Under the pieces are notes generated by a model. That model had not been told where the DNA came from. It ran no database searches and saw nothing but the letters and a program-made list of their open reading frames with translations. DNA of 60,141 nt, from the NCBI RefSeq assembly GCF_029076695.1, contig NZ_JARFIK010000003.1, positions 1-60,141 on the forward strand, in the 5' to 3' direction. This document shows, piece by piece, positions 1 through 10,835 of the stretch (position 1 is the stretch's first letter; each line of letters starts with the position of its first letter). The translations under genes were made by a program, and so were the position numbers. Source of the stretch: Adlercreutzia equolifaciens (GTDB taxonomy: Bacteria; Actinomycetota; Coriobacteriia; Coriobacteriales; Eggerthellaceae).

Positions 1-96
1 TGGGGGATCACCCGATCCCATTCCGAACTCGGCAGTTAAGCCCCACCTCGCCGAAAGTACTGCGGCGCCAGGCCGCGGGAGGACAGGTCGTTCCGC
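1..96 (+). rRNA. rrf: 5S ribosomal RNA, 3' part
   Basis: The window opens inside a 5S rRNA gene. The conserved stretch with the ATCCC...CCGAACTCGG loop B/C region, the GTTAAG segment and the GTACTGC...GCGGGAG arm are all present. The 5' end lies before the window, so this is the tail of an rRNA operon. The exact 3' end near position 96 is estimated from the expected closing helix. Confidence 0.9.
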
Positions 97-194
97 TCGC
101 AGGGGGCGCTTTTACGTGGCGGCGATAGATTGCCTTTAAGTGGTTTTGCAGAACGTCGAAAAGGTTCTGCGTCAATACTCACTGTCTTGAAACG

Positions 195-222
195 ATAGAC
201 CAGCATTGCTGGTCTATTTTTG
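195..222 (+). terminator. rRNA operon terminator
   Basis: ATAGACCAGC at 196-205 can pair with GCTGGTCTAT at 208-217, and a T-rich tail follows. This is a typical intrinsic terminator about 100 nt after the 5S rRNA. A weaker hairpin (CAGAAC...GTTCTG) lies at about 149-170. Confidence 0.8.
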
Positions 223-322
223 TATGCGGATGCTTTTCTTTGAGGGCAGGGTGGCGTCTCCCGTCTGCTGCCATTTGACCAGCAAATCAGTCAACTTCAT
301 AAAAGGCTTTCTATACGGGGCG

Positions 323-328
323 TATAAT
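323..328 (+). promoter_or_regulatory. -10 element upstream of the HEAT-like gene
   Basis: A perfect TATAAT lies at 323-328, about 60 nt upstream of the TTG start at 390. The -35 region is weak. A ribosome binding site (AGAGAGAGGA) follows at 371-380. The rest of 223-389 holds nothing I recognise. Confidence 0.5.
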
Positions 329-389
329 GTGTTCTGGAAAGCTGTGGGCACGCTTGGGCGTGCCTGCTTAAGAGAGAGGACTGTTCCCC

Positions 390-992
390 TTGAGTTCAGA
401 ATCTTCGGAAGCAAAGAACATTGCCCAGGCCGCTCTTACCGATCCGGCCGTTTTGACCTCGGTTGTCGATGCCTTGGCGGGCGCGAGTCGCCGCGAGCGT
501 CAGCAGGCGGCCAAGACGGTGGCCGTTGTGGCAAAAGAAAACCCAGAACTGCTTTTGGACCATAGCGCTGCGTTGGTAGACGCGCTGGAGCGCCCTGAGG
601 CGCAAACGCGGTGGGAGTGCCTCGACGCCCTGACTCAGCTGATCCCCCTCGACTCCCGTATCTGCGACAAGGCGGTGCCGGGGGCGGAGAGCGCGTTGTT
701 CGATGAGGACAGCGGTCCGCTGCGTCTGGCGGCCATGCGCTTTCTGTGCTACTTGGGCGCTACCACTGAGAAGCGTTCCGAGAAGGTGTGGCCCCTCATC
801 GACGAGGGCATTCAGTGCTATCACGGCGATCTGGAATTCCAAGATATGCTGTTGGCTGTTATCGATTTTTCTGCGGGCAAACTGGACCCGTCCGTGAAGG
901 AGGAGCTGGCCGAGCGCATGCGCTTCGATGCCACCAACGGCAAGGGCATGCTTAAGCGCCGCGCTTCTCAGATTCTGGAAAACGTTTCTTAA
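390..992 (+). CDS. HEAT-repeat-like protein
   Basis: This is a 200-residue soluble protein made of short amphipathic helices, resembling HEAT/armadillo-like repeats: alternating helices rich in Ala and Leu, and segments such as RLAAMRFLCYLG around residue 110. No catalytic motif or signal peptide is visible. The start is a TTG chosen because AGAGAGAGGA precedes it at good spacing. The stop is only 16 nt before the aconitase start and that gap contains the aconitase ribosome binding site, so the two genes are probably co-transcribed. HEAT-like repeats usually make protein contacts, but no partner can be named. Confidence 0.75.
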   Translation: MSSESSEAKNIAQAALTDPAVLTSVVDALAGASRRERQQAAKTVAVVAKENPELLLDHSAALVDALERPEAQTRWECLDALTQLIPLDSRICDKAVPGAESALFDEDSGPLRLAAMRFLCYLGATTEKRSEKVWPLIDEGIQCYHGDLEFQDMLLAVIDFSAGKLDPSVKEELAERMRFDATNGKGMLKRRASQILENVS

Positions 993-1008
993 GGGAGGAA
1001 CCAACCTC

Positions 1009-3669
1009 ATGAGTTTTGAATCTACGCTCAAAGTGGGCGATGCCGCCTATGCCTATTATCCCGTCAGTGCCGTGGAGGGTGCCGAAAAGCTCCCCTATTC
1101 GCTGACCGTGCTGCTGGAGAACGCCCTGCGCAATGGCCGCACGGCCGAGGAGGCCTCGGTTATGGCCGATCGCATCGTGCAGGCCGGCTTGACGGGGCAG
1201 ACGGGCGATGAGGTGGAGTTCTCGCCGGCGCGCGTGCTGTTCCAAGACTTCACGGGCGTGCCGGTATTCGTCGATTTTGCCGTTATGCGCGAGGCTTGCG
1301 CCGAATTGGGCGGCGACCCTAAGAAGATCAACCCCCAGGTTCCTTGCGACTTGGTAATCGACCATTCCGTCATCGCCGACGAGGCGGGTTGTCCGGGCTG
1401 CATGGACGAGAACATGCGCCTCGAGTTCCAGCGCAATGCCGAGCGCTACGACTTTTTGAAATGGGCTCAGGAGTCCTTCGAGAATGTGCGCATCGTGCCG
1501 CCGGGACAGGGTATCTGCCATCAGCTGAATATCGAGAAGTTCGCTAGCGTGGTCATGGAATCGCCTGCGGGGCTGACTGGTGCCGACGGCAACCCGCTGG
1601 TGTATTTCGATACGTTGGTGGGCACGGACTCCCACACCCCTACGGCCAACGGCATTGGCGTTTTGGGTTGGGGCGTCGGCGGCATCGAGGCTGAGGCGGC
1701 GGCTCTGGGCCAACCTATTACCACCTTGGTACCGCGCGTTATCGGCGTGAAGCTGACGGGCCAGCTGGCGGCTGGCGTGTCCGCCATGGACGTTTCTCTC
1801 ACCTTTGCCAGTATGCTGCGCGCTCGCGGCGTGGTGGGCTGCTTCGTGGAATGCTTCGGTCCTGGCGTAGCAGCGCTTTCGGCAACCCAGCGCGCCTGCA
1901 TTGCGAACATGACGCCTGAGTATGGCAGCACCTGCACGTTGTTCCCCGTCGATGAGCGCACCTTGGACTACCTGCGCCTGACGGGCCGTAGCGACGATCA
2001 AGTTGCTCTTGTGGAGGCGTACGCCAAGGCCCAGGGCTATTGGAACGACCCGGAAGCCGCACCGCGCACCTATGCCGAGGTTATCGAGCTGGATTTGGGC
2101 TCGGTGCAGCCTTCTATCGCCGGTCCCTCCCGTCCCCATGACCGTATTCCTCTGGCCGAGGCCGGCGAGCGCTTCCGCGCCATCTGCAAGGAGCGCGGCC
2201 TGGACGATACCAGCGTCCACGTGGCCATCGACGGTCAGGATTGCGAGCTGACCCACGGCGCCATTGCCATTGCCGCGGTAACCAGCTGCACGACGGCCAC
2301 CGATCAGGCCATGATGATTGCGACGGGCCTTATGGCGCGCAACGCCGCCGAGCGCGGTCTTGCCCCCAAGCCGTGGGTGAAGACCATCCTGGCCCCGGGC
2401 AGCCGTGCCACCGAGCTTTTGCTGGAGCGGGCGGGGCTCACGCAGCCTCTGCGCGATTTGGGCTTCTACACTTGCGGTTTCGGCTGCATGAGCTGCATCG
2501 GCAATTCCGGCCCCCTGATGGAGCCGGTGCATGCCGTTGCCGACGATATCGAGCTGGCCAGCGTGCTTTCGGGCAACCGCAACTTCGAGGGACGTATTTC
2601 CCCTGACGTGTCCCAGAACTACCTGATGCAGCCCGCTAACGTTATCGCCTACGCCCTGGCGGGGACCATGGACATCGACCTGGAGAAGGACGCCCTGGGC
2701 GTCGACGGCCAGGGCAACCCCGTCTACTACGCCGACATCGTGCCCGATGCCGATGAGGTGGCGGCCTTGGTCGAGCGTTATGTGACGGCCGATTTGTACG
2801 AGCAGGGCGCTGCCGGCATGTTCGAGGGCGATGCGGCGTGGCAGGACCTGGGCGCGGAGCCCAGCGACACTTTTGCCTGGGACGAGCAGTCTACCTACGT
2901 GCGCCGTCCTCCCTACTTCGACGGCATGACCCGCGCGGTGACGGCGCCGGCCCCGGTGGCCGATGCCCGCGTGCTGGGCAACTTCGGCGACTTCATCACC
3001 ACCGACCACATTTCTCCGGCGGGCTCCATTGCGCCCGACATGCCGGCAGCGGAATATCTGGAGGCGCACGGTGTGGCGCCGGCCGATTTCAACACCTACG
3101 GCGCCCGTCGCGGCAACCACGAGGTGATGATGCGTGGCACCTTCGCCAATGTGAAGCTGCAGAACAAGCTGGCCGATGGTCGTAAGGGCGGCTGGACCCG
3201 CGATTTCACCACGGGCGATATTGCACCGCTGTACTACGCAGCGGTGAACTACGAGAAGGCCGGCTCTCCGGCGGCGGTGCTGGCGGGCAAGATGTACGGC
3301 TCCGGTTCCTCGCGCGACTGGGCGGCCAAGGGCCCCATGCTGCTGGGCGTGCGCGTGGCCATCGCCGAAAGCTTCGAGCGTATTCACCGCTCCAATCTTA
3401 TTGGCATGGGCATTCTGCCGCTGCAGTTCATGGAGGGCCAGAACGCCGAATGGCTCGGCCTTGATGGCTCGGAGATTATCACGGTGGCCCCCATCGACTT
3501 CTCGGCGGGTCTGCCCAATCCGGCCGTGGTGAAGGTGACGGCGGCCAAGGAAGATGGAAGTGAAGTGGAGTTCGATGCCACCGTGCGTATCGATACCCCT
3601 ACGGAGGGCCGCTACTACGAGAATGGTGGTATCCTGCAATACGTCCTTCGCGACCTCATCGAGGAGTAG
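1009..3669 (+). CDS. acnA: Aconitate hydratase (AcnA type)
   Basis: The 886-residue product converts citrate to isocitrate through cis-aconitate in the cytoplasm, using a [4Fe-4S] cluster. The three cluster cysteines are visible: C427 in the VTSC motif, and C493 and C496 in GCMSCIGNSG. The AcnA/IRP-type signature DLGSVQPSIAGPSRPHDRIP lies upstream of them, and the C-terminal swivel domain contains GSGSSRDWAAKGP. The start at 1009 is preferred over an in-frame ATG at 928 because AAGGGAGG lies at 991-998 and because the earlier start would overlap the previous gene. Length matches the family. An aconitase in this lineage probably serves glutamate or isocitrate synthesis in a partial TCA pathway; that is inference. 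Confidence 0.96.
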   Translation: MSFESTLKVGDAAYAYYPVSAVEGAEKLPYSLTVLLENALRNGRTAEEASVMADRIVQAGLTGQTGDEVEFSPARVLFQDFTGVPVFVDFAVMREACAELGGDPKKINPQVPCDLVIDHSVIADEAGCPGCMDENMRLEFQRNAERYDFLKWAQESFENVRIVPPGQGICHQLNIEKFASVVMESPAGLTGADGNPLVYFDTLVGTDSHTPTANGIGVLGWGVGGIEAEAAALGQPITTLVPRVIGVKLTGQLAAGVSAMDVSLTFASMLRARGVVGCFVECFGPGVAALSATQRACIANMTPEYGSTCTLFPVDERTLDYLRLTGRSDDQVALVEAYAKAQGYWNDPEAAPRTYAEVIELDLGSVQPSIAGPSRPHDRIPLAEAGERFRAICKERGLDDTSVHVAIDGQDCELTHGAIAIAAVTSCTTATDQAMMIATGLMARNAAERGLAPKPWVKTILAPGSRATELLLERAGLTQPLRDLGFYTCGFGCMSCIGNSGPLMEPVHAVADDIELASVLSGNRNFEGRISPDVSQNYLMQPANVIAYALAGTMDIDLEKDALGVDGQGNPVYYADIVPDADEVAALVERYVTADLYEQGAAGMFEGDAAWQDLGAEPSDTFAWDEQSTYVRRPPYFDGMTRAVTAPAPVADARVLGNFGDFITTDHISPAGSIAPDMPAAEYLEAHGVAPADFNTYGARRGNHEVMMRGTFANVKLQNKLADGRKGGWTRDFTTGDIAPLYYAAVNYEKAGSPAAVLAGKMYGSGSSRDWAAKGPMLLGVRVAIAESFERIHRSNLIGMGILPLQFMEGQNAEWLGLDGSEIITVAPIDFSAGLPNPAVVKVTAAKEDGSEVEFDATVRIDTPTEGRYYENGGILQYVLRDLIEE

Positions 3670-3687
3670 CGACTCCTCGGGAACGGG

Positions 3688-3790
3688 CTACGGGGTAGCG
3701 CTCAGTCGCTCAGACAGTCCTCGCTCGGCGGAAATGTTCACTGGACATTTCCGTTCGCTGCGGAACTCGCTTGGTGAGTGCCACCCCGTA
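3688..3790. repeat. ~103-bp imperfect palindrome between acnA and aspS
   Basis: CTACGGGGTAGCGCTCA at 3688-3704 is nearly the reverse complement of TGAGTGCCACCCCGTA at 3775-3790. Pairing continues inward, with interruptions, to a perfect core GGAAATGT (3730-3737) and ACATTTCC (3745-3752). Almost the whole intergenic region is one long fold-back. It could act as a terminator for acnA. The structure resembles a small palindromic intergenic element of the MITE/REP class, but copy number cannot be judged from one window. Confidence 0.7.
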
Positions 3791-3830
3791 TCCCTCTAAA
3801 CTCAACTAAGGTTGAGAAGGGCTTGTTTCA

Positions 3831-5639
<1,809 letters not shown>

Positions 5640-5680
5640 GGGATTATTAGCCACTTTGGTTGCAGCGTTAAAGCAAAGGG

Positions 5681-5714
5681 CCCCGCGCTCCGAAGTCGGA
5701 GCGCGGGGCTTTTC
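5681..5714. terminator. Terminator between convergent aspS and the serine hydrolase gene
   Basis: CCCCGCGCTCCGA at 5681-5693 pairs perfectly over 13 bp with TCGGAGCGCGGGG at 5696-5708, followed by CTTTTCT. It sits between two convergent genes and probably serves mainly aspS. Confidence 0.85.
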
Positions 5715-5755
5715 TGTTGTCGGAAGGGTCTTTTGCTGCGGCAGTGCGGAGTCGC

Positions 5756-7330
5756 CTATACCAAATCAGTGCGCACCTCGAAGAGGGTGCGAGCCAAATG
5801 GGCGAAGGCCTGCTCGCCTTCGGCGGAATCGGCGGCCGAGGTCATGATGACCATGAGGTAGTCGTGGCCGTTGATAGTGACGATGCCGGCGTCGCAGATG
5901 GCGTCGTCCTCCTCGCCGGCGATCCAGCCGGCCTTGTTGCGCACGGTGATGCTGCTGCCCAGGCTGGCCACCTCAGGGGCGGGTTCCGCGGCCTCTTCGC
6001 CGTCTTCAACCACGGTGACGGCCAGGAGCTCATCGTCGGCAGGCTCGGTATCGTCGGCGGCATCGGCGGCCAGTTCCGTCTCCTCGAAGCCCTCTTCGCT
6101 GCCCGACCCCTCTTCGGGCAGATAGTCGGTGTGGCCGGCGCTGCTGGTGCCCAAGGCGCCGTTGCGCAGGAAGGACACCTCGGTCTTCTCGAAGGTGTCG
6201 GAGAGCCACTCGGCTGCTGAGGTGTCGGCGTTCTTCAGGTAATCGTAGATTTTCAGCCACATAAGCGCTGCTTGGCGCCCGGTATACCGGGGGAACATAG
6301 TGTCATCGGCCAGGGCCGCATCGACGCCGGCTTCACCCAGCCACTCCTTGATGCCGTCGTTGCCGAAATCCCGACGCAGCTGACCGTAGGAGGCGTTGTC
6401 GGAGTACACAATGGCGTTCTCGATCTCGGTGATCCGCGATGAGGAGGCCTCGTTGATGTCGTTGGGCATTTCCTTCTGCACCACGTAGGTGCAGAAGGGG
6501 CCTTTGAAGGAGCTGGCGCCGTAAATGGTCTGATCCAGGTTGCCGGCTATGCCGCGGCCCGTGGCAAGGTCCAGCATAAGGTAGCTGGCGGCATAGTCGC
6601 GCACTTCATAGAACATGAGGGCGTTGTTGAGGGCCACCAGCGATCGGTCACTCAGGACCGGGGCGCTGCTGGTGTCTTCGCTGTTCAGGGTAAACGCGAA
6701 GGGGGTCTTCTGATCCGAGAGCGCCAGGATTTCCTGGGCCGTTGGGGTGTGGGCCGGCAGCTCGTCAAGCTCGGGCTCGACGGGCAGGGCAAAACTGATT
6801 TGCGTGGCGGCGTTCTGGAAGAGCCCCGTGGCGTTGTTGCTGACGGCGGCCAACCCCAGGACGCCGACGTTTTTGGCGGGATCTTGCTGCTGGGGGCGGC
6901 TAAAGGGCCCCACATGGGCCAGGGCCATGACGAAGATGACGGCCAGGATGAGGGCGACGGCGCCCAGGGCGGCCGTGCGCAGGTCCAAGCTGCGGCGAGG
7001 GGCGGTGCGAGCAGCACCGCGGGAGCGTTGCGAGTTGGGGCCGCGGCTGCCAGTATCGCGACGAGAACGCGAGGAGCGGTTGTGGTCGTCTTGCGAGGTC
7101 CGAGAGCGACGTCGCGATCGGGAGGAGTCGGCGTCGTCGGAAAAGCGAGAAGGGCGCGGATCGTCGCGCCGTGAGGGATATTCGTCCCGCAGGGGATTAT
7201 GTCGGTTGCGCCGCGCCGCTGCCTCTTGAGCAGAGCGACCTTCCAGGCGCCCCGTGGAGAGCGTCAGGGCCGGCTCGGAGGAGCGGGGCCGTCGGTCGGC
7301 GGATGTGCGGCTGCGATCGGATCGGGCCAT
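5756..7330 (-). CDS. Membrane-anchored serine hydrolase, class A beta-lactamase-like fold
   Basis: The 524-residue protein has three parts (residues numbered from an upstream ATG at 7336). Residues 1-115 form a cytoplasmic tail very rich in Arg and Ser. A transmembrane anchor follows at about 119-143. The extracellular domain carries the penicillin-recognising serine-hydrolase motifs: S275-x-x-K278 (SSFK), S312-D-N, and K468-A-G in place of KTG. An acidic, low-complexity insertion of about 60 residues (405-460) separates the last two motifs. The start at 7330 is preferred because AAGGA lies 7 nt upstream, while 7336 has no spacing. The family includes beta-lactamases and secreted peptidases/esterases; which applies here is unknown. 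It is the only gene on its strand here and ends at a shared terminator. Confidence 0.75.
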   Translation of the reverse strand: MARSDRSRTSADRRPRSSEPALTLSTGRLEGRSAQEAAARRNRHNPLRDEYPSRRDDPRPSRFSDDADSSRSRRRSRTSQDDHNRSSRSRRDTGSRGPNSQRSRGAARTAPRRSLDLRTAALGAVALILAVIFVMALAHVGPFSRPQQQDPAKNVGVLGLAAVSNNATGLFQNAATQISFALPVEPELDELPAHTPTAQEILALSDQKTPFAFTLNSEDTSSAPVLSDRSLVALNNALMFYEVRDYAASYLMLDLATGRGIAGNLDQTIYGASSFKGPFCTYVVQKEMPNDINEASSSRITEIENAIVYSDNASYGQLRRDFGNDGIKEWLGEAGVDAALADDTMFPRYTGRQAALMWLKIYDYLKNADTSAAEWLSDTFEKTEVSFLRNGALGTSSAGHTDYLPEEGSGSEEGFEETELAADAADDTEPADDELLAVTVVEDGEEAAEPAPEVASLGSSITVRNKAGWIAGEEDDAICDAGIVTINGHDYLMVIMTSAADSAEGEQAFAHLARTLFEVRTDLV

Positions 7331-7502
7331 GGGCATCCTTCAGAATTGCATCGTTTAAGCATCGTTTTTTCTGCGAGATGCATGGTACCACGGAACCGAA
7401 CAGGCCCCCAAGCACCTTTCGCCCTGTGGACTTTTGGTTACACGGCGAACGGAGGCGCGCGCCTGGGGCTCCGTTCGCCTATACTATGAACTCACGAGTT
7501 CG

Positions 7503-7609
7503 AGTGCCTCGAATGGGTATGGGCGGCGCCAAGTTCCGAACCTGGTCAGGTCCGGGAGGAAGCAGCCATAAGGGACCGCTGACGAGCGCCCATACCTATT
7601 CGAGGCACT
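7503..7609 (+). ncRNA. ffs: Signal recognition particle RNA (small bacterial 4.5S type)
   Basis: The apical domain signature is unmistakable: GGTCAGGTCCGGGAGGAAGC followed by AGCCATAAGGG. The arms AGTGCCTCGAAT (7503) and ATTCGAGGCACT (7598-7609) pair to form one long hairpin of about 107 nt. The RNA binds Ffh for co-translational targeting. The gene lies shortly upstream of dnaX-ybaB-recR, an order also known in Bacillus, here with dedA inserted. Ends are set by the helix and may be off by a few bases. Confidence 0.93.
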
Positions 7610-7636
7610 TTCTGCATTCTGCTTTGAAAGGCAACC

Positions 7637-8437
7637 ATGGGCATCATCGATTTCTTCATTAATCTCCTGAAGGATCCGCGCGGCTTCATTGCCGGCTGGA
7701 TCATTGCCTTGGGGCCAGTGTGGGTGTACACGCCGCTGTTCCTTATCGTATTCGTCGAAACGGGCCTGGTGTTCTTCCCGTTCTTGCCCGGCGATTCGCT
7801 GTTGTTTGCGGCGGGCGTGTTCTCGGCCGACGGTGGCGGTCTGAACATTTGGGCCACGCTCATTGTGTTTTATGCCGCGGCTATTTTGGGCAACACTTCG
7901 AACTACTGGATTGCGCGTCTGTTCGGCGCTCGCATTATCGACTCGGGCAAAGTGAAGGCGCTCACTCCCGAGCGCATGGCCAAGCTCGACCATTTCTTCG
8001 AGCGCTACGGCGGCCTGACCATCATCATCACGCGCTTTATGCCCTTCTTCCGCACCTTCGCTCCGTTCATTGCGGGTACGGGCCATATGAATTTCGGGAA
8101 GTTCACGCTGTTCAATGCCATCGGCGGCATCGCCTGGGTCAGCCTGTTCGTGCTGGTGGGTTACTTCTTCGGTGGTATTCCCGTCGTGCAGGAGCACTTC
8201 GAGGTTATCGTGCTGGGCATTGTGGCTGTGTCGGTGGCGCCGGCGTTCATCGGGGCCATCAAGGCGGCCATGACGGCGCGCAAGGCCAAGCAAGGCGATC
8301 CGGTGGCCAAGGCCGAGGAGAAGGTGAGCCAGGCGGAGTACGAGCGCGAGCTGACTGAGGAGAAGGTGCTGCGAGCCGAGGCCGAGGCGAAGGCCGAAGC
8401 GCGCCAGCGGGTTGCTGAGGAGAGCAAGGAGAACTAG
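7637..8437 (+). CDS. DedA family membrane protein
   Basis: The 266-residue protein is a DedA/SNARE-associated (VTT) family member. Visible hallmarks are the early hydrophobic segment with FPFLPGDSLLF, the re-entrant region HFFERYGGLTIIITRFMPFFRTFAPFIAGTGHM, and further hydrophobic helices up to about residue 215. The last 50 residues are a charged cytoplasmic tail rich in Glu, Lys and Ala, probably helical. Family members act in membrane homeostasis, including lipid-carrier or phospholipid scrambling. The gene starts 27 nt after the SRP RNA and ends 3 nt before dnaX, so it belongs to that transcription unit. Confidence 0.9.
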   Translation: MGIIDFFINLLKDPRGFIAGWIIALGPVWVYTPLFLIVFVETGLVFFPFLPGDSLLFAAGVFSADGGGLNIWATLIVFYAAAILGNTSNYWIARLFGARIIDSGKVKALTPERMAKLDHFFERYGGLTIIITRFMPFFRTFAPFIAGTGHMNFGKFTLFNAIGGIAWVSLFVLVGYFFGGIPVVQEHFEVIVLGIVAVSVAPAFIGAIKAAMTARKAKQGDPVAKAEEKVSQAEYERELTEEKVLRAEAEAKAEARQRVAEESKEN

Positions 8438-8440
8438 GTT

Positions 8441-10780
8441 ATGGCCGAGGCCCTCTACCGAAAGTATCGCCCCCAGATCTTCGAGGATGTGGTGGGGCAG
8501 GAGCATATCGAGCGTACCCTCAAGAACGCCATCGAGCAGGACAAGGTCAGCCACGCCTACCTGTTCACCGGTCCGCGCGGCACGGGCAAGACCACCACGG
8601 CGCGCCTTCTGGCCAAGGCGTTGCTGTGCGAATGCGGTCCTACCTCCGAGCCCGACGGCACCTGCGAGGACTGTCAGATGATTGCTGCGGGCGAGCACCC
8701 CGACGTCTACGAATTGGACGCTGCCTCCCGCACCGGCGTCGAGAACGTGCGCGAGGAGATCATCGGCCGCGTCAGCTATGCGCCCACCCGCGGACGGTAC
8801 AAGGTGTACATCATTGACGAGGTGCACATGCTGTCCACCGCGGCGTTCAACGCGCTGCTGAAAACGCTCGAGGAGCCGCCGAGCCATGTGGTGTTCATTT
8901 TGGCCACCACCGATCCGCAAAAGGTGCCCGAGACCATTCACTCGCGCTGTCAGCGCTTCGACTTCCGCCGCATTTCCACCGAGGCCATGGTGGCGCGCTT
9001 GGGGGCTATCTGCGAGCTGGAACACGTTGAGTTCGAGGGCGAGGCCCTGGAGCTGGTGGCCCATCGGGCCGAAGGCGGCATGCGCAACGCGCTGACGTCG
9101 TTGGAGCAGCTCATTGCCTTCGGCGACGGCGCGGTTACCATGGCCGTGGCCGAGCGCATGCTGGGGTCGGTGGACTCCACGGATTTGGCCGACATTGTGC
9201 GGGCTATCGGGGCCCGCGACGGAGCCGGCTGCTTCCGCTGGGTGGCGGAGTACGTGGAAACCGGCGCCGATCTGGCCCAGTTTGTACAGCAGCTGTCCGA
9301 TCACCTGCGCAATATGTACGTGATGGCCGTGGCCGGAGGAGACGTGCCCCTTGAGGTAAGCGATGCCACCCGTCGCGAGCTGACTGAAGAGTTGCCGTTG
9401 TTCGGTGTGGATCGGCTGGCGCGCTTGCTGGGTGTGCTCGGCGATGTGTCCGCCGAGCTGAAGACGTCCACGAATCCGCGGCTTTCTTTCGAAATTGCCC
9501 TGACGCGCATGGTGCGTCCCGAGTCCGATGTGACGCTGGAGGCGCTGGCCGAGCGCATCGAGGCCCTGGAGCGCTCGTTGGCGGGGGGTGCGGTGGCGCC
9601 CGTGCCAGCTGCGGTGCCTGCGCCGGCACCTGTCGTCGCTCCGGCGTCGGCACCCAAGGGGGCGCCTGCCTCGGCTCCGGCGGCTGAGGCAGCTTTGGCG
9701 CCCGTCCCGTCTTCCGCAGCCGCGCCGGCTTCTATCGCCGCCGAACCGTCCGCAGCCCCGGCTCCCGCTGCGTCCGCACCGGCTCCTGCGGTTGCTCCCG
9801 CGGCGCCCGAGCCCGCGCCCGCTTCGGAGTCTCCTGCCTCGGCTGCTGGGGCTCCCGTAGTGGCTGCCGGCGGCCCGTTGGCGGCTGGCCTGGAGGAGCA
9901 GCTGCGCAATCCTGCGTCGCTCCAGCGCCTATGGCATACGGCCCAGGGCACTCTCAAGAAAGCCAAAGCGGCCTATGGCGCGCTGTTCCTGACCACAAAG
10001 GCGGTTTTCGATCCCGCGTCCTCGTCGCTGGTCATCGAGTTCCCTGCGGAAAGCGAGTTTGCCTTCCGCGTGGTGCAGAAGCCCGAAGTGCAGCAAGAGC
10101 TGGCCCGTGCGTTGCAGCAGGCTGCCGGGGCGCCGTTGGCGTTCTCGCTGCGCCAGATGAAGGGCGCTGCGAGCGCTTCGGCCGCTTCGACGGCACCGAC
10201 GTCTTCGGCTTCACCTATGGCGGCTCCCGCAGCTCCCGCGCGTTCGGCCGCGGCCTCGCCGTCGGCTCCCGCTCCGTCGTCCGTGGCGCCGATGCCCGCT
10301 CCGGCTGCTCCTACGGCTCCGGCGCCTGCGTCCGCGGTCGCGCCGGCATCCGCCGCGGCCCCCGCGCTGGCCGCTCCGACCGCCGAGCCGTTGCCTCCCG
10401 AGCCCGACACCGTTTCGTCCGCCTCGCCAGGCTTCCCCGACCCGTCGCTGACGGCCCTGGACGATGTGCCTCCCTACGACGACTACGTACCCTACGAGGA
10501 CGACGACATTCCCTTCGAGCCGCGCTCGACGGCGCCTGCGCCCTCGGCCCCGGCTCCTGCGCCGACGCCCGCGCCCGTATCTCCCGCTGAGGTGCCCCCG
10601 TGGGAAGCTGCCCCCGCTGCGCCCTCGGCGCCGGTGGCTGCCGAGCCGACTTCGGCGGCTTCGACCCTGGTCCCAGCACCCGCGCCTGATCCTGCAGCGC
10701 CCGCCGTGTCGAGCGACGAGCTCAACGCTTCCCTGGCTTTCGGATTTGGCGAGGGCATCAGTTTCGAAGAAGTGCTCTAG
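8441..10780 (+). CDS. dnaX: DNA polymerase III subunits gamma/tau
   Basis: This is the clamp-loader ATPase of the replisome, 779 residues. The Walker A motif GPRGTGKT is at 44-51, four zinc ligands (C63, C65, C75, C78) follow, and Walker B is DEVH at 126-129. The lid and collar domains extend to about 370. The remainder is unusual in composition: two long Ala/Pro-rich linkers (about 385-480 and 575-640) flank a folded segment (LWHTAQGTLKKAKAAYGALF) that probably corresponds to the tau C-terminal domain, and an acidic stretch (YEDDDIPFEP) follows. No obvious frameshift heptamer was checked. It is followed by ybaB and recR in the classic order. Confidence 0.96.
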   Translation: MAEALYRKYRPQIFEDVVGQEHIERTLKNAIEQDKVSHAYLFTGPRGTGKTTTARLLAKALLCECGPTSEPDGTCEDCQMIAAGEHPDVYELDAASRTGVENVREEIIGRVSYAPTRGRYKVYIIDEVHMLSTAAFNALLKTLEEPPSHVVFILATTDPQKVPETIHSRCQRFDFRRISTEAMVARLGAICELEHVEFEGEALELVAHRAEGGMRNALTSLEQLIAFGDGAVTMAVAERMLGSVDSTDLADIVRAIGARDGAGCFRWVAEYVETGADLAQFVQQLSDHLRNMYVMAVAGGDVPLEVSDATRRELTEELPLFGVDRLARLLGVLGDVSAELKTSTNPRLSFEIALTRMVRPESDVTLEALAERIEALERSLAGGAVAPVPAAVPAPAPVVAPASAPKGAPASAPAAEAALAPVPSSAAAPASIAAEPSAAPAPAASAPAPAVAPAAPEPAPASESPASAAGAPVVAAGGPLAAGLEEQLRNPASLQRLWHTAQGTLKKAKAAYGALFLTTKAVFDPASSSLVIEFPAESEFAFRVVQKPEVQQELARALQQAAGAPLAFSLRQMKGAASASAASTAPTSSASPMAAPAAPARSAAASPSAPAPSSVAPMPAPAAPTAPAPASAVAPASAAAPALAAPTAEPLPPEPDTVSSASPGFPDPSLTALDDVPPYDDYVPYEDDDIPFEPRSTAPAPSAPAPAPTPAPVSPAEVPPWEAAPAAPSAPVAAEPTSAASTLVPAPAPDPAAPAVSSDELNASLAFGFGEGISFEEVL

Positions 10781-10835
10781 GCAAATTGCCCTACAATAGC
10801 TCTAGCAAGCTTACGACCCCAAGGAGATCATTCCC

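Noticed and set aside
952-3639. Very long minus-strand frame opposite acnA
   Set aside because: It is the antisense shadow of a GC-rich gene with strong third-position bias; composition is His/Arg/Gly-rich with no family match, while the plus strand encodes a complete aconitase.
5756-7330. Calling the serine hydrolase a true beta-lactamase
   Set aside because: The SxxK and SDN motifs fit, but the KTG motif is KAG, the omega-loop Glu could not be identified and large insertions are present, so resistance cannot be claimed.
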